The notes beneath the pieces are model-generated. The model was not told the origin of the DNA, did not search any database, and saw only the letters and a list, made by a program, of their open reading frames with translations. Shown one piece after another: positions 16,272-25,083 of a stretch of DNA of 42,094 nucleotides. Origin of the DNA: a virus; the IMG/VR virus record IMGVR_UViG_3300042691_019997, positions 1-42,094 of that record. One strand, 5' to 3'. The position numbers were made by a program, and so were the translations under genes. Position 1 is the first letter of the stretch. Every line of letters begins with the position of its first letter.

Positions 16272-16889
16272 TCAGGCCCTGTTGTATTTCTGAGCAAACC
16301 CGCCACGCGAGTTCACCCATGAGCCGGTGGGAAGCCTGCCGACGGGATCGTTCATCGCGTCTTTGGATCGCGCGTCAATCAGCCGGCGCTTTTCAAGGCG
16401 ACGAAGTTCCTCATGCTTGGAGGCGTTCTGCGTCAGCCGCTCGCAGATTTCAGCCGCAATGTGGGTCGCCACGTACTTCGTGAACGTCTCCGGCCAGCGG
16501 GTCAGGTCCAGCCCGTAGTCCCCGTCATTCGAGACATAGCGGATATAGAGTGGATCGACGTGAGCGAGGAAATAGCCCGTCTCGTCGTTGTACTCCCGGA
16601 GGGGCGTGGCGAAGGTGTCGCCAGCCGAAAGCGCCGCCGTCCTGATCCAGTCGGAAGGCTTCTCGAAAGCGTAGGTGTAGCCGAAGGCGGGCTCCACCGT
16701 GAGGGAGGCGGACAGTTCCGCGCTCCGCATGGCATGGTTCCAAAATCCCTGCTCCAGTGCATAATCGAGCGCCTGATCATAAACCTCGTCCAGCACCCGG
16801 CGAGGCTCACGGTTCTCGGAGACGGACGACAGCGACCGCTCCCCGATCAGCCTGAGAGCTTCGTTGTAGATGCCGAGCTTGGTTGCCAT
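16272..16889 (-). CDS. Tail tubular protein A-like (gp11-like adaptor)
   Basis: Predicted 205-residue protein opening with MATKLGIYNEALRLIGER and a helical YDQALDYALEQGFWNHAMR segment, followed by FEKPSDWIR and TFTKYVATHIAAEICERLT. These are hallmarks of the T7 gp11 adaptor, which joins the portal to the tail nozzle. Length is close to T7 gp11 (196 residues). Its ATG overlaps the upstream stop by one base, and it precedes the gp12-like gene by three bases. Confidence 0.88.
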   Translation of the reverse strand: MATKLGIYNEALRLIGERSLSSVSENREPRRVLDEVYDQALDYALEQGFWNHAMRSAELSASLTVEPAFGYTYAFEKPSDWIRTAALSAGDTFATPLREYNDETGYFLAHVDPLYIRYVSNDGDYGLDLTRWPETFTKYVATHIAAEICERLTQNASKHEELRRLEKRRLIDARSKDAMNDPVGRLPTGSWVNSRGGFAQKYNRA

Positions 16890-17320
16890 CAGGCGGCCAC
16901 CTTCTGATTGTGCTGGTCAAGCCAGGACTTCGCGTCCTCAGCGGTGGGGAAGCCGTCCTTCACCCGCTCGTTGTCGCTCTCGCGGACAACTGACCACTTC
17001 GCCTTGCCGCGCCACTCGACCTTGAGTCCGTTGGACACAGCGCCGCCGGACGCGGAATGAGCCGTCAGGGAATGCTTCTCGATCTCGACGGCATCCACCC
17101 ACAGGCGGTCAGCCGCGCGAACGTACAGCCGGGCGTAGAAGGTGTGAGCCTCATCCCGAACATGGATGATGTCGCCAGCCTTGAACTTGGAGCCGATGTG
17201 CGCCCATGCATCGCGCTCGAATAGCTGATCGTAGGGGAACGACAGCGGGAGCGTGATTGAATGGTCCGTGTGGCGGTATTCGGCCAGTGCGTAGGTCGAG
17301 GCGTGAAGCTGAAGGCGCAT
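16889..17320 (-). CDS. Unrecognised virion-region protein
   Basis: Predicted 143-residue protein. Residues 1-90 are beta-rich with an aromatic and charged pattern. Residues about 100-140 (WRGKAKWSVVRESDNERVKDGF then a helix) resemble the short alpha/beta repeat of DUF2188-type proteins. It starts with AGGAG 5 nt upstream, just after a strong terminator hairpin, and overlaps the gp11-like gene by one base. Position between capsid and tail tube suggests a head completion or accessory structural role; I do not recognise a family. Confidence 0.7.
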   Translation of the reverse strand: MRLQLHASTYALAEYRHTDHSITLPLSFPYDQLFERDAWAHIGSKFKAGDIIHVRDEAHTFYARLYVRAADRLWVDAVEIEKHSLTAHSASGGAVSNGLKVEWRGKAKWSVVRESDNERVKDGFPTAEDAKSWLDQHNQKVAA

Positions 17321-17330
17321 GTGCGCTCCT

Positions 17331-17363
17331 TGAAATGAAAAGGGCGGCCCCGAAGGACCGCCC
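17331..17363 (-). terminator. Intrinsic terminator downstream of capsid genes
   Basis: Minus strand: GGGCGGTCC, loop TTCG, GGGCCGCCC (9 bp with one G-T pair), then TTTTCATTTC, followed immediately by the AGGAG site of the next gene. This matches the classic placement of the terminator after the T7 capsid gene, which raises capsid output relative to tail proteins. Confidence 0.85.
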
Positions 17364-17377
17364 CATTCCGTTGATGT

Positions 17378-17653
17378 TTAGTCCGAATCCGTGGCAGCCG
17401 TGGCGTTGGTGATGTCCGTGGTGGACGCGCCAACGACATTGATGCCAGCGAAGCCGATGGTCGGCGGCGAGGCATCGGTGTCAACAACCGTGACCTGACC
17501 ACCGACAACCATGCCGAGGTCAACGCCGTTGGTGAAGTAACCAGCAGCGTCAACGTCGGTGTTGGCGTCGGTCGAAGCGTAGTACCAGAGCTGACCACCG
17601 CCACCGATGCGCTGGGCAACGAGGGACGGAGGGGACGAAGCGGAATAAGCCAT
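17378..17653 (-). CDS. Small structural protein next to major capsid
   Basis: Predicted 91-residue beta-rich, acidic protein (MAYSASSPPSLVAQRIGG, AAGYFTNGVDLGMVVGG, VTVVDTD). Small proteins of this style follow the capsid gene in many alphaproteobacterial phages and are thought to be head decoration or structural proteins. No catalytic feature. It lies 13 nt after the capsid stop and ahead of the terminator, so it shares the high capsid expression. Confidence 0.72.
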   Translation of the reverse strand: MAYSASSPPSLVAQRIGGGGQLWYYASTDANTDVDAAGYFTNGVDLGMVVGGQVTVVDTDASPPTIGFAGINVVGASTTDITNATAATDSD

Positions 17654-17666
17654 GTGTCAATCCTCC

Positions 17667-18503
17667 TTACGAAGCGACGTAGGCCGAGCCATCGTGATTG
17701 ATGTTCACGACGCCGGTGTTCTGAAGGAGCTTCGCGCCCATGTAGATCGACGTGCGAGCGTAGGAATAATCCTGCTCGTCGTCGTACCCGACAGCGACAC
17801 GAACGTCCTTGTTCGAGGCATGACCGATGGCGTCACGATGGAAGATGTAGCAATCCTCCGTCGAGGTGGCGTTGCCGGTCAGGTTCGGATGCACGATCCA
17901 GTTGATGCCGTACCAGCGGCGCATACGGCGAGCCGGACCCGAGAAGGGCTTGACATCGACGTAATCAGCGGAGGTGAAGGCCGGAATCTGCATCAGGTAG
18001 GCATGGGCGGCCGGAGAAATCAGGCCGAACATGTTGTCCTCTTCCTCGACCGGAACCTCGGCATTGCCAAGAATGGCAACCGCCTTGGCGACCAGCGACA
18101 GGGACATGGTGGCCGAAGAGCCGGTGTCCTGGGTCGCCGTGTCGAGTTCGGTGATGATCTGCGCGTCAATCTTGCGATTGATCGTGCCCATCGAGGACAT
18201 CTGCATGATGCGACGGGCGTCGCCCTGCGAAGACTCGACATTGAAGCCGGTGCGCTGGACCAGATCATGCCATTCCGTGAGGGTGGCGGTGTTCTGGGTC
18301 AGATCATCCGAGCGGGCCGGGATGAGGCCGTTGACGCCACGGGTCACGGCGGAAGCACCGCCCGAGCCGGCAACGAGGAATACGGCAGCATTGCCGTTGA
18401 CGTTCGCCTGAGTGGTCACGGCGGAACGAAGCAGCGACGCGCGCTGCTCGAAGCTCGCAACAAACTCCTGGCGATAGATAGTCTGGAAAGCCATCGAGGC
18501 CAT
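17667..18503 (-). CDS. Major capsid protein
   Basis: Predicted 278-residue protein lying between the scaffold and the tail genes. It begins MASMAFQTIYRQEFVASFEQR and contains the expected mix of an N-terminal helix, an extended loop region, and a C-terminal beta section with KDVRVAVGYDDEQDYSYARTSIYMGAKLLQNTGVV. I infer the HK97 fold. The start is the ATG at 18503, because GGAG lies 7 nt upstream; the ATG at 18509 would leave only 1 nt. An ATG at 18494 is a third option. Confidence 0.88.
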   Translation of the reverse strand: MASMAFQTIYRQEFVASFEQRASLLRSAVTTQANVNGNAAVFLVAGSGGASAVTRGVNGLIPARSDDLTQNTATLTEWHDLVQRTGFNVESSQGDARRIMQMSSMGTINRKIDAQIITELDTATQDTGSSATMSLSLVAKAVAILGNAEVPVEEEDNMFGLISPAAHAYLMQIPAFTSADYVDVKPFSGPARRMRRWYGINWIVHPNLTGNATSTEDCYIFHRDAIGHASNKDVRVAVGYDDEQDYSYARTSIYMGAKLLQNTGVVNINHDGSAYVAS

Positions 18504-18567
18504 TTCCATTCTCCATCGTAGAGGGGTTGAGGTTGGGAGCCGTCTTCACGGGTGGCCGGGCACGACG

Positions 18568-18598
18568 AAGGGAGGGATGGCCTTGCGGGGCCTCCCTT
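18568..18598. other. Inverted repeat between scaffold and capsid genes
   Basis: AAGGGAGG and CCTCCCTT are separated by 15 nt, which also contain GGCC. Neither strand has a T-tract after it, so it is not a convincing terminator. It lies in the 172-nt gap that precedes the capsid gene and may be a processing site. Confidence 0.3.
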
Positions 18599-18675
18599 TG
18601 GTCAGTCCGGGGCGCTCAGAGTGGCGGGGTGGTCTTCAGCGGGGCCTTTCGGGGTGGCCGCCTCCAACCGGAAGA

Positions 18676-19626
18676 TCACGCCGCGCGGGCGTTCATCTTC
18701 TCTCGCGCGGTGACAAGCTGGGCGTAACGCTCCTGCTTTTTCTCATCGCGCCAGTACTTGTCCGGATCGTTGGACATCAGTCCTTCAATCTCGGAAATCT
18801 CGTCATTGATCGACTTGCCGGCGTTCTGCGTTCCGACCGGAACCACAGAGGCGGCGGGGTTGAGTTCGCGGCTCATGGACGAGAGCCACTTCAGGACGTG
18901 AGGATTATTCCCAAGAAGGTTCCCATCCGGACCACGGCCCGACAGAAGCGCCTCACGGACCTCGGCAGGTGCATTGCTGTCGAGGAAGTTTTTCACGCCG
19001 TTGATCTCGGAACGGTAGGCAGAGCCCCATTCCTCACGGAGTTCGTCCTGTGCCTGAGCCTGGAACGCCTTGTCCTGCTCGACACGATGACTAAGGATGC
19101 GCTCCTGCTCGGCAGCATACCAAGCCACCGCGTCGTTCATCTGTGACGGCGACCAGTTGCGCTCATGGGCAACCTTGGCGAAGGACTCCAGAACCGGCTT
19201 GTCAGCCTCGCCAAAGACCATGCCCTGCGGAGGCTGGACGGCCTTCAGCATGTCTTCCACGGTCTCGGGAAGGCCATTCTCCTTGCGCCACGCCGCAACC
19301 TCTTCGGGCTTGGCGTCGGCGGCAAGAGGCTTCTTCACCTCGCCGGATCGGATCTTCTGCTGCGCCTCATAGCCCGCCTTGGCGTAGTTCGCCGGGGACG
19401 AGTACCGCTTGAGGTGCTTCAGGAGGGTTTCGTCATTGCCGGCAAGGCGCTCTCGCCAGTCTTCCGGCCACTCAGCCTTTGAGGGCTGCTCTGCGTCGCT
19501 CTCGGAGGCGCTGAGCAGGGTTTCTGCCTTGGCTGCCTCTTGGGTCGCGGGCGCGGCTTCTTGAGCCTGTACGGCTTCGGGAGCGGCTGCATCCGTCACG
19601 TCTGTTTCGATAGCTTCATCAGCCAT
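18676..19626 (-). CDS. Capsid assembly scaffolding protein
   Basis: Predicted 316-residue acidic, helical protein. Residues 1-60 are an E/A/Q-rich disordered stretch. The middle has WPEDWRERLAGND and LLKHLKRYSSPANYAKAGYEAQQKI, typical of podovirus scaffolds (gp9-like). The C-terminal helix EIEGLMSNDPDKYWRDEKKQERYAQL is the likely capsid-binding part. It precedes the capsid gene, as in T7, and overlaps the upstream gene by 8 nt. Confidence 0.83.
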   Translation of the reverse strand: MADEAIETDVTDAAAPEAVQAQEAAPATQEAAKAETLLSASESDAEQPSKAEWPEDWRERLAGNDETLLKHLKRYSSPANYAKAGYEAQQKIRSGEVKKPLAADAKPEEVAAWRKENGLPETVEDMLKAVQPPQGMVFGEADKPVLESFAKVAHERNWSPSQMNDAVAWYAAEQERILSHRVEQDKAFQAQAQDELREEWGSAYRSEINGVKNFLDSNAPAEVREALLSGRGPDGNLLGNNPHVLKWLSSMSRELNPAASVVPVGTQNAGKSINDEISEIEGLMSNDPDKYWRDEKKQERYAQLVTAREKMNARAA

Positions 19627-19909
19627 TCGGTGTTCCTAGTTTCTCGGCCATTGCGGCGGTCATGTTGACCATCAGGACGAGTTTGAGCCCCACAAAGCGC
19701 CGACCCTCTGCGAAGGTCGTTGCTCTGTCTGCTTCCGGTCCTCCGGGGCGATAGGACTGGTCATAGGTTCCGCTGAGATTGCGGATGATCAGATCAAGGC
19801 AACGCTTCTGCTGCCCCTCGTTCGCCTTGCCGTCGCGAAGAGCCTGGATGGCGTAAACGTCGTGCTTGTCGAACTGGACGATGAGCGGGTCTGCGACCTT
19901 CCGCGCCAT
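19619..19909 (-). CDS. Small conserved phage protein (Bbp19-like)
   Basis: Predicted 96-residue protein with the pattern C-x(2)-I-I followed by TTFAEGRRFVGLKL, resembling the Bbp19-like family found beside portal genes of podoviruses. Function is not known. Its ATG overlaps the preceding TGA by one base and its end overlaps the scaffold start by 8 nt. Confidence 0.68.
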   Translation of the reverse strand: MARKVADPLIVQFDKHDVYAIQALRDGKANEGQQKRCLDLIIRNLSGTYDQSYRPGGPEADRATTFAEGRRFVGLKLVLMVNMTAAMAEKLGTPNG

Positions 19910-20142
19910 CAGTCCGTCACCCCGCGCGCCATCACCTGAATAGTGCCCGCTTCGCCACGAGTGACCGATACGGACAGGTCAAGAACCCGCTTTCCATTCC
20001 GGCGGATGGACTCCAGTTGGTCCACAGTCGCCGCGTACACGTCTTCGGGCAGTTCGATCAGACTGAACGGCTCCTGCCCATCAGCAACGGCCCCCCACTT
20101 CCCGAAGGCAGGGAAGGACCGGATATGCTCTATGACCCTCAT
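19909..20142 (-). CDS. Unrecognised small phage protein
   Basis: Predicted 77-residue protein, mixed alpha/beta, with no recognisable domain. Start ATG overlaps the portal stop (ATGA) and its stop overlaps the following ATG, so it belongs to the head operon. Confidence 0.62.
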   Translation of the reverse strand: MRVIEHIRSFPAFGKWGAVADGQEPFSLIELPEDVYAATVDQLESIRRNGKRVLDLSVSVTRGEAGTIQVMARGVTD

Positions 20143-21761
20143 ACAACACCCGTCTGCTGGAAGGCGCTGGCGGTCTCACCAACGGCCTTTGCAATGTCGA
20201 GGCCCTGAGTAGTCGCACCAGCCAGTTCCTGAAGCTGTTGCGCCTGCTGTGCCCCTTCCAAGGCCTGTGCCGACAGATCCTCGGGAACGATCCAGTCCGC
20301 GTCGGGAATGATGCCGTTGGCTGCGTCGCGGAACGCCCGGCGAGTGTCCACTTCCATGACCAGCTTCTGGTCCACCTGAATGCCGGCGGCGAGAAGCTGG
20401 ATAAGCTCCTGGAACGATGCGGCCTTTTCGCGTTCCTGCGCCGACTGAAGCGGGGTCTGGAACGAGAACGAGATGTCCTGCCCCTGAAGCTCTTTCGGCA
20501 TTTCCTCACGGAGGTTCCCGAAGGCCCCTTCCCTCATGAGGATGTTCCACGTCTTCTCGCAGAGAGCGCCGTTGTAGTCGGTCTCCAGCGGCTCAAAGAG
20601 CGGCAGTGCGGCCCGGACATATTCTTCTGTCCTGATCCTGACCTCGGTTGCCGTCATGGCATCACCCACCGGGGGAAGCATGATCTTGTTGAGGTAGAAG
20701 GCCTCCTTGAGCAGGTCGGACATGCGAGCGATCATGTCCATACCAAAGGCAAGGCCGCCGCGATCCGTCGTCAGCGGGCGCAACGCATCGCCCAGCTTCT
20801 CGTCATATTCAGCATCAACCCACGTCACGCCGCCGGCATAGACATTCACATCCGAACGGACGGCTTCCTGCGTGGCGACCAGAGGCGGGTTGACCGCCTT
20901 TTCCCCAGCCTCGAACAGCGTCAGCGTCATCGCCTGAAGCGTGCGAGCCTCGGGGAGAGCAACCACCGTCGCCGGGGAATGGGCATACTGAGAGCCGACA
21001 AGGGTCCAGCGCGGGATGACATAGGGATGATCGATCAGATCGACCTTCTCCAACTCGTGTTCGTTGTCCACGTCCACGTAGTAGGAGCAGTAGTTATACC
21101 GACCTTCCTTCTCGGTCGGCACGATGATGCGGCGAAGGTTGATGTCCTTCAGCGGCTCTTTTCCGGCTGCCTTCCGCACCGCCTCGTGGCAGGTCTTGGG
21201 GAACAGCTTCAGCACGTCACGCGCCGGAAGTTTCAGCCTGTGGTGTATCTCGTTGATGTGCCGGGCGTAGTTCTCAGCCCAGGCCACGTCCCTCAGATGC
21301 CAGTCGCGATAGAGCAGCGACTGCTTCATGCGGTCGAGTTCAACCGTAAGGACGGCCTGCCCGAACGTCACGAAATCATGGTCTGCCGTCTTGGTCGAGC
21401 GGACGAAGCCGGAATGGATGTCATAGACCGCACGGCGCATGACCGCGCTCTTGTCCTGGCACCACAGCTTGATCCGCTGATCCTCTGCCAGCCGCTCGTC
21501 TGACGGAGCGACCTCAAACCAGTCCTTGCCCCTTGGACGAAGCATGGCGGAAATCTGGTTCGCCAGATCGCGCCGGATCATCAGGGGCAGCGATGTCATC
21601 AGGTGCGAGGCAAACTCGTCCCCGATGTCGCGGGATGTGGTGAAGTCAGCCCGCTCGACATAGAAATTCTCTGCAAGCTCCTGCCAGAGCGTAAGCGCAG
21701 GTTCCCGGTCTGAGAACAGCTTGTCTCCGCGCTTGACGAGGAACTGAAGGTCAGAGTTCAT
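20139..21761 (-). CDS. Portal protein, head-tail connector
   Basis: Predicted 540-residue protein of the T7 gp8-like head-tail connecting family; length matches T7 gp8 (536). It begins with the helical NSDLQFLVKRGDKLFSDREPALTLWQE and has the conserved SLPLMIRRDLANQISAMLRPRGKDWF, TFGQAVLTVE, GSQYAHSPA and MLPPVGDAMTATEVRIR segments. A dodecamer would form the DNA channel at one vertex. It overlaps the following small gene by 4 nt. Confidence 0.92.
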   Translation of the reverse strand: MNSDLQFLVKRGDKLFSDREPALTLWQELAENFYVERADFTTSRDIGDEFASHLMTSLPLMIRRDLANQISAMLRPRGKDWFEVAPSDERLAEDQRIKLWCQDKSAVMRRAVYDIHSGFVRSTKTADHDFVTFGQAVLTVELDRMKQSLLYRDWHLRDVAWAENYARHINEIHHRLKLPARDVLKLFPKTCHEAVRKAAGKEPLKDINLRRIIVPTEKEGRYNYCSYYVDVDNEHELEKVDLIDHPYVIPRWTLVGSQYAHSPATVVALPEARTLQAMTLTLFEAGEKAVNPPLVATQEAVRSDVNVYAGGVTWVDAEYDEKLGDALRPLTTDRGGLAFGMDMIARMSDLLKEAFYLNKIMLPPVGDAMTATEVRIRTEEYVRAALPLFEPLETDYNGALCEKTWNILMREGAFGNLREEMPKELQGQDISFSFQTPLQSAQEREKAASFQELIQLLAAGIQVDQKLVMEVDTRRAFRDAANGIIPDADWIVPEDLSAQALEGAQQAQQLQELAGATTQGLDIAKAVGETASAFQQTGVV

Positions 21762-21955
21762 CAGCCGCCCAGCTTCGTGCCGGTGAAGATGCCGCGATCC
21801 TCACCCTCGGAGAGCATCGTATCGGCGCGACCGCCTCGGCCCATCATGTTCGACCGCTGGCGACGCCGGGCCTCCAGCACGCCAGGGGACATGTCATCGG
21901 GAAGCGGAGCCGTGGGCTTCGTCTCCGGCATCTTCGGGGAAAACAGTGCTGCCAT
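21761..21955 (-). CDS. Small phage protein upstream of portal
   Basis: Predicted 64-residue protein (MAALFSPKMPETKP, then a Met/Arg/Gly-rich RRRQRSNMMGRGG and a basic-acidic end). Short proteins of this style directly precede portal genes in many podoviruses. ATG 21955 is chosen because GGAG lies 8 nt upstream; the longer reading from 21994 has no ribosome site. Stop overlaps the portal ATG (TGATG). Confidence 0.7.
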   Translation of the reverse strand: MAALFSPKMPETKPTAPLPDDMSPGVLEARRRQRSNMMGRGGRADTMLSEGEDRGIFTGTKLGG

Positions 21956-22008
21956 TGGGATTTCTCCAATGTTGTGATAGAGTTGAAGCCTCACAAAGGA
22001 GGCCAGCG

Positions 22009-22389
22009 ATGAGTGAAGCAGAACGCGCCAAAGTCATTGCAGAGCTACAGCCCGGCGAGGCTGCGATGACGCTGCCGGGCCACCACTCGGGAGCCCTTGC
22101 TGTCATCACACACCCGCTTCGTCCGCCTCAGTTGCTGTTTGAGGACGGCTCCCGCATCGACGTTGTGACGGAGCGCGATTACTTGGTTGAGGTGCCTCGC
22201 CAATGGCGGGAACCACTCGTTGACCTGCCTAAGCCGCCGGACGTTGACCCCGACGAAGCGCGCCGCTTTACCTCGTCCGATGTCAGGCGAGGGTGGGAAA
22301 TGCTTAAACTTCGCCCCAGCCAAGAATGGACTGACCGCATCAACGCGCCGATGCTTGCCGCCCTTCGCAGGCTTACCGACGCCTCATAG
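22009..22389 (+). CDS. Unrecognised opposite-strand gene (moron candidate)
   Basis: Predicted 126-residue acidic protein beginning MSEAERAKVIAELQPGEAA. It has a beta-rich first half (ALAVITHPLRPPQLLFEDG) and a helical end (SSDVRRGWEMLKL). AAAGGAGG sits 6 nt before the ATG, one of the best ribosome sites in the window. A candidate promoter TTGGGA, 17 nt, TAGAGT lies at 21955-21983. It runs against the late operon and converges on the large terminase gene, overlapping its last 17 nt. Such placement suggests expression in the lysogen; function unknown. Confidence 0.7.
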   Translation: MSEAERAKVIAELQPGEAAMTLPGHHSGALAVITHPLRPPQLLFEDGSRIDVVTERDYLVEVPRQWREPLVDLPKPPDVDPDEARRFTSSDVRRGWEMLKLRPSQEWTDRINAPMLAALRRLTDAS

Positions 22390-23938
22390 CCGGCCGGCCC
22401 ATGTTGGCCGTGGCCTGTAGTTTTCCAGACTGCCGGCCAAGGATGGCTTTCCTGACCGCCGCGTCGCCCTCGGATAGGGCCATCACGCAAGCGTCTCCCC
22501 GGTCAGGAGACCGTCCGATCCGCGCCTTGATGTCGTCCTTCGATTCGATCTTGATGCCGCGCGTGGTCAGTTCCCACGTCGGCGCTGCAAGGTCCGCCCT
22601 CAACTGAGGATCGGGGGGAAGCGCAATTCCCGAGCCGCCCTGCTGGTTAGGGTCCAGTTCCTCGCGGAACTTCCACCACGCCTCGGCCCGCTTGTTGACG
22701 AAGGACAGCCTTCCGTCCCGCGTCTTGGCGGTCGAAGCCCCGGCACCATTAAACGCCCGGTAGGCAATGCCGTTCTCCTTGAACAGCAGCATGGATGCGC
22801 CGCCGAAGCCGCCACCCACGTCCACCACCACCGGGCAGTTGTCCTTCCTGTGCTTCAGCACGAGAGCGCCAGCATGAGCCGGGTCCCTTGCGCTCTCTCC
22901 CGTCACAGCCTCTAGGGGCGCGTACCAGCCGCCGAACCTTGAAGCCGCCACCGTCTCGTCACGACCGGCCCCGATATCGAGGGCCATAGCCGTCATCATC
23001 AGGCCCCTGAACCCGTCAGGCTTCCATCTGGCCTGAGCCTGGATGATCCAATCAGTAGGGATCACCTGATAGTCAGCGTCCTGAAGCCCGAGATCAAAGC
23101 GCCCTGTCAGCATCATCGTGCGGAAGGGCTCCTGCATCCCTTCCAGCGTCGCGGCGTAGCCTGTCCTTGCCAGAGCAGGATTGTCCTTCAGCGTCGCCTT
23201 GATGAAGCTGCGGGACTTAGCAAGATACCTCTCGCCGTTGATCGTGTGAGGACCGGGGCCGTCAACCTCGATGTCCTTGCCGTCCACCACGGCGAACCAG
23301 CGAAGCTCTCCGTCCTTGGCGGGCTTGGGATAGGTCGGGTCCAGCCACGGTGCCCAATACTTGATGACCCACTGACCCTCTGCCGAGAACGGCGGGTTGC
23401 CAGCGGCGATAACCCTGCACTTCTTGCCAGTCGCAGAACGGGTCCAGCCGATCAGGAAACGGTACTGGCTTTCCGTGAAGTGAGTAATCTCATCGAAGCC
23501 CACGAAGTCATGGGCGCGGCCCTGATACCGCTCCTTGTCGTCCTCATGGGGGACAGAGCCAAATTCTAGCGTGTTTCCGGTCGGAAGCCGCCAGAACTTG
23601 TCCTGTGCGTTATACCCTTCCCGCGTTCCGATCAGGCCGGCCACCTCATCCACGAGGCCCTTAATCTGCGGGTACTCCCTGCGGAAGATGATCGACTTTT
23701 CGTGATGATCGACGGCCACGCCGCAGAGCAACAGGCTCTTCCCGCCCCCAGCAGCGCCGCCGAAGAACAGTTCATCAGCGTCGCATTGCAGCGCGTCGAA
23801 CTGAGGGCCAGGATTTGGGATGAACCTCATCCCCCTGGTGGCCTCTAGCGCCGTTTTCTCCAGTTCCGCCCTTGCTTTCGGGTCCAGCCCGCTTATGCGA
23901 GCAAGGATGTCATCAAGCAAGAATCTGTCCAAAAACAT
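22373..23938 (-). CDS. terL: Terminase large subunit
   Basis: Predicted 521-residue DNA-packaging motor. It has Walker A GGAAGGGKS (about residues 60-68), Walker B FVGFDE (145-150) and the motif III-like AAGNPP near 180. The C-terminal RNase H-like nuclease shows ALDIGAGRDE (Asp near 321), VVVDVGGG (near 363) and GDACVMAL near the end. It cuts and pumps concatemeric DNA into the prohead through the portal. I use ATG 23938, which overlaps the upstream gene by 26 nt; a GTG at 23962 is the alternative and neither has a strong ribosome site. Confidence 0.93.
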   Translation of the reverse strand: MFLDRFLLDDILARISGLDPKARAELEKTALEATRGMRFIPNPGPQFDALQCDADELFFGGAAGGGKSLLLCGVAVDHHEKSIIFRREYPQIKGLVDEVAGLIGTREGYNAQDKFWRLPTGNTLEFGSVPHEDDKERYQGRAHDFVGFDEITHFTESQYRFLIGWTRSATGKKCRVIAAGNPPFSAEGQWVIKYWAPWLDPTYPKPAKDGELRWFAVVDGKDIEVDGPGPHTINGERYLAKSRSFIKATLKDNPALARTGYAATLEGMQEPFRTMMLTGRFDLGLQDADYQVIPTDWIIQAQARWKPDGFRGLMMTAMALDIGAGRDETVAASRFGGWYAPLEAVTGESARDPAHAGALVLKHRKDNCPVVVDVGGGFGGASMLLFKENGIAYRAFNGAGASTAKTRDGRLSFVNKRAEAWWKFREELDPNQQGGSGIALPPDPQLRADLAAPTWELTTRGIKIESKDDIKARIGRSPDRGDACVMALSEGDAAVRKAILGRQSGKLQATANMGRPAMRRR

Positions 23939-24335
23939 AAAAGTCGCACGTCGCCGCCGCACCCTGCGGCGTCGAAAGCGACAAATAGAGCGTGCTAAGA
24001 TTTGTTGCGCGACCGGTAGCGGCCGAAGACACAGCGATCCACACGGAACTGGCAGTCAGGCCGGAATAAACCTGGCTTGCCGCCACAATCGGAGTGCCGC
24101 CCTTCGCCGTCGTTGGATAAATGCCGCCCACCGCCGTCGTCATCGAGATCGACGGATTGGTCGCGGTAATGTTGATGATCATCGAACTTGTGAACGATCC
24201 GATCTTGGTAAAAAGCTGATCGGATGTGCTGTTCATGTCGGCCCCTATGAGCCTCCAGAGCAGAACGTTTGACCCGACAGGAAGCTGCGAAGAACTCGCA
24301 ATCCTCTTGCGTGGGAGAACGAAGGGGCTTTGCAT
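23913..24335 (-). CDS. Unrecognised beta-rich protein between terminase genes
   Basis: Predicted 140-residue Ser/Thr/Ala-rich protein of beta-strand character (MIINITATNPSISMTTAV, LYLSLSTPQGAA), which suggests a virion surface or decoration protein. Start ATG has GGAGG 5 nt upstream and overlaps the previous stop (TGATG). No family is recognised. Confidence 0.65.
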   Translation of the reverse strand: MQSPFVLPRKRIASSSQLPVGSNVLLWRLIGADMNSTSDQLFTKIGSFTSSMIINITATNPSISMTTAVGGIYPTTAKGGTPIVAASQVYSGLTASSVWIAVSSAATGRATNLSTLYLSLSTPQGAAATCDFYVFGQILA

Positions 24336-24670
24336 CAATCCCTCCAGAAGCTCGCCGTGACGATTCCAGCATCAGCCGAGATGACGCTGATTGTGGTGCA
24401 GTCGTTCGGGATGAACCTCATGGCCGGGTTCAACTCGCTTGCCGAACCATCCGTCACGTCACCAGGGACTGTCGCTGTGGTCGTCCAGTTCACATAAAAA
24501 TCCACATTGGACGAGAACAGAACAAAACGAGCGCGAGGGCTGGTCGGAACCGTGATGCTCTCGGCCGTCGATGCCGCAAGGCTGCGTGACAGAACATAGT
24601 CTGACGGGCGCAGCGCAAAGGCGGTATCGTCCCGCACGATGTCGAGGGGCTGGATCGTTCCACCTGCCAT
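24335..24670 (-). CDS. Unrecognised small beta-rich protein
   Basis: Predicted 111-residue beta-rich protein (ARFVLFSSNVDFYVNW, MRFIPNDCTTISVISADAG). It resembles small phage proteins that bind the head or tail surface, but there is no definite match. It follows the small terminase gene by 5 nt and is coupled to the next gene by TGATG. Confidence 0.65.
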   Translation of the reverse strand: MAGGTIQPLDIVRDDTAFALRPSDYVLSRSLAASTAESITVPTSPRARFVLFSSNVDFYVNWTTTATVPGDVTDGSASELNPAMRFIPNDCTTISVISADAGIVTASFWRD

Positions 24671-24675
24671 AGCTT

Positions 24676-25083
24676 TCAGTCCTTTGTCGCTTTCGACAGG
24701 AGGAACGCCACGCGGCGCGCTACGTCCATGTCGTCTGTCTTCGTTTCGATGGGGCCGCCGTCAGGGCCAGAGTGTTCCTGCACGATCTTCTCGCGCCACT
24801 CGTCAGCAGCCATGTTCTTCAAGCCGAAGATGGCAGAGGTGGCGTTACCACCGCCCTCAACCGCGTTTTTCCGGTTCACCCGCTCCCACCATGCCGCGCA
24901 TTTGGCCTTGGCGATCTTTATGGCTTCCGAAAACTCGGGGTGATGCTCCATCCATTCGTTGATGGTCGAACGGGCAACGCCGATTTCCCCGGCAAACGAG
25001 GTGATGGACGCGCCCTCGCTCATGTGGCTGATGACGTGCTCGCAGAATGCCGGGTCGTACTTTGTGGGCCGCCCGCCTGCCAT
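24676..25083 (-). CDS. terS: Terminase small subunit
   Basis: Predicted 135-residue DNA-recognition subunit. It opens MAGGRPTKYDPAFCEHVISHMSEG and has a clear helix-turn-helix at about residues 25-46 (ITSFAGEIGVARSTINEW). An oligomerisation region with FGLKNMAADEWREK follows. It selects phage DNA for packaging by the large subunit encoded two genes downstream. ATG 25083 overlaps the previous stop by one base. Confidence 0.87.
   Translation of the reverse strand: MAGGRPTKYDPAFCEHVISHMSEGASITSFAGEIGVARSTINEWMEHHPEFSEAIKIAKAKCAAWWERVNRKNAVEGGGNATSAIFGLKNMAADEWREKIVQEHSGPDGGPIETKTDDMDVARRVAFLLSKATKD

Noticed and set aside
20238-21503. 421-codon plus-strand frame opposite the portal gene
   Set aside because: The portal reading is a recognised full-length family member; the opposite frame is His/Arg-rich with no domain.
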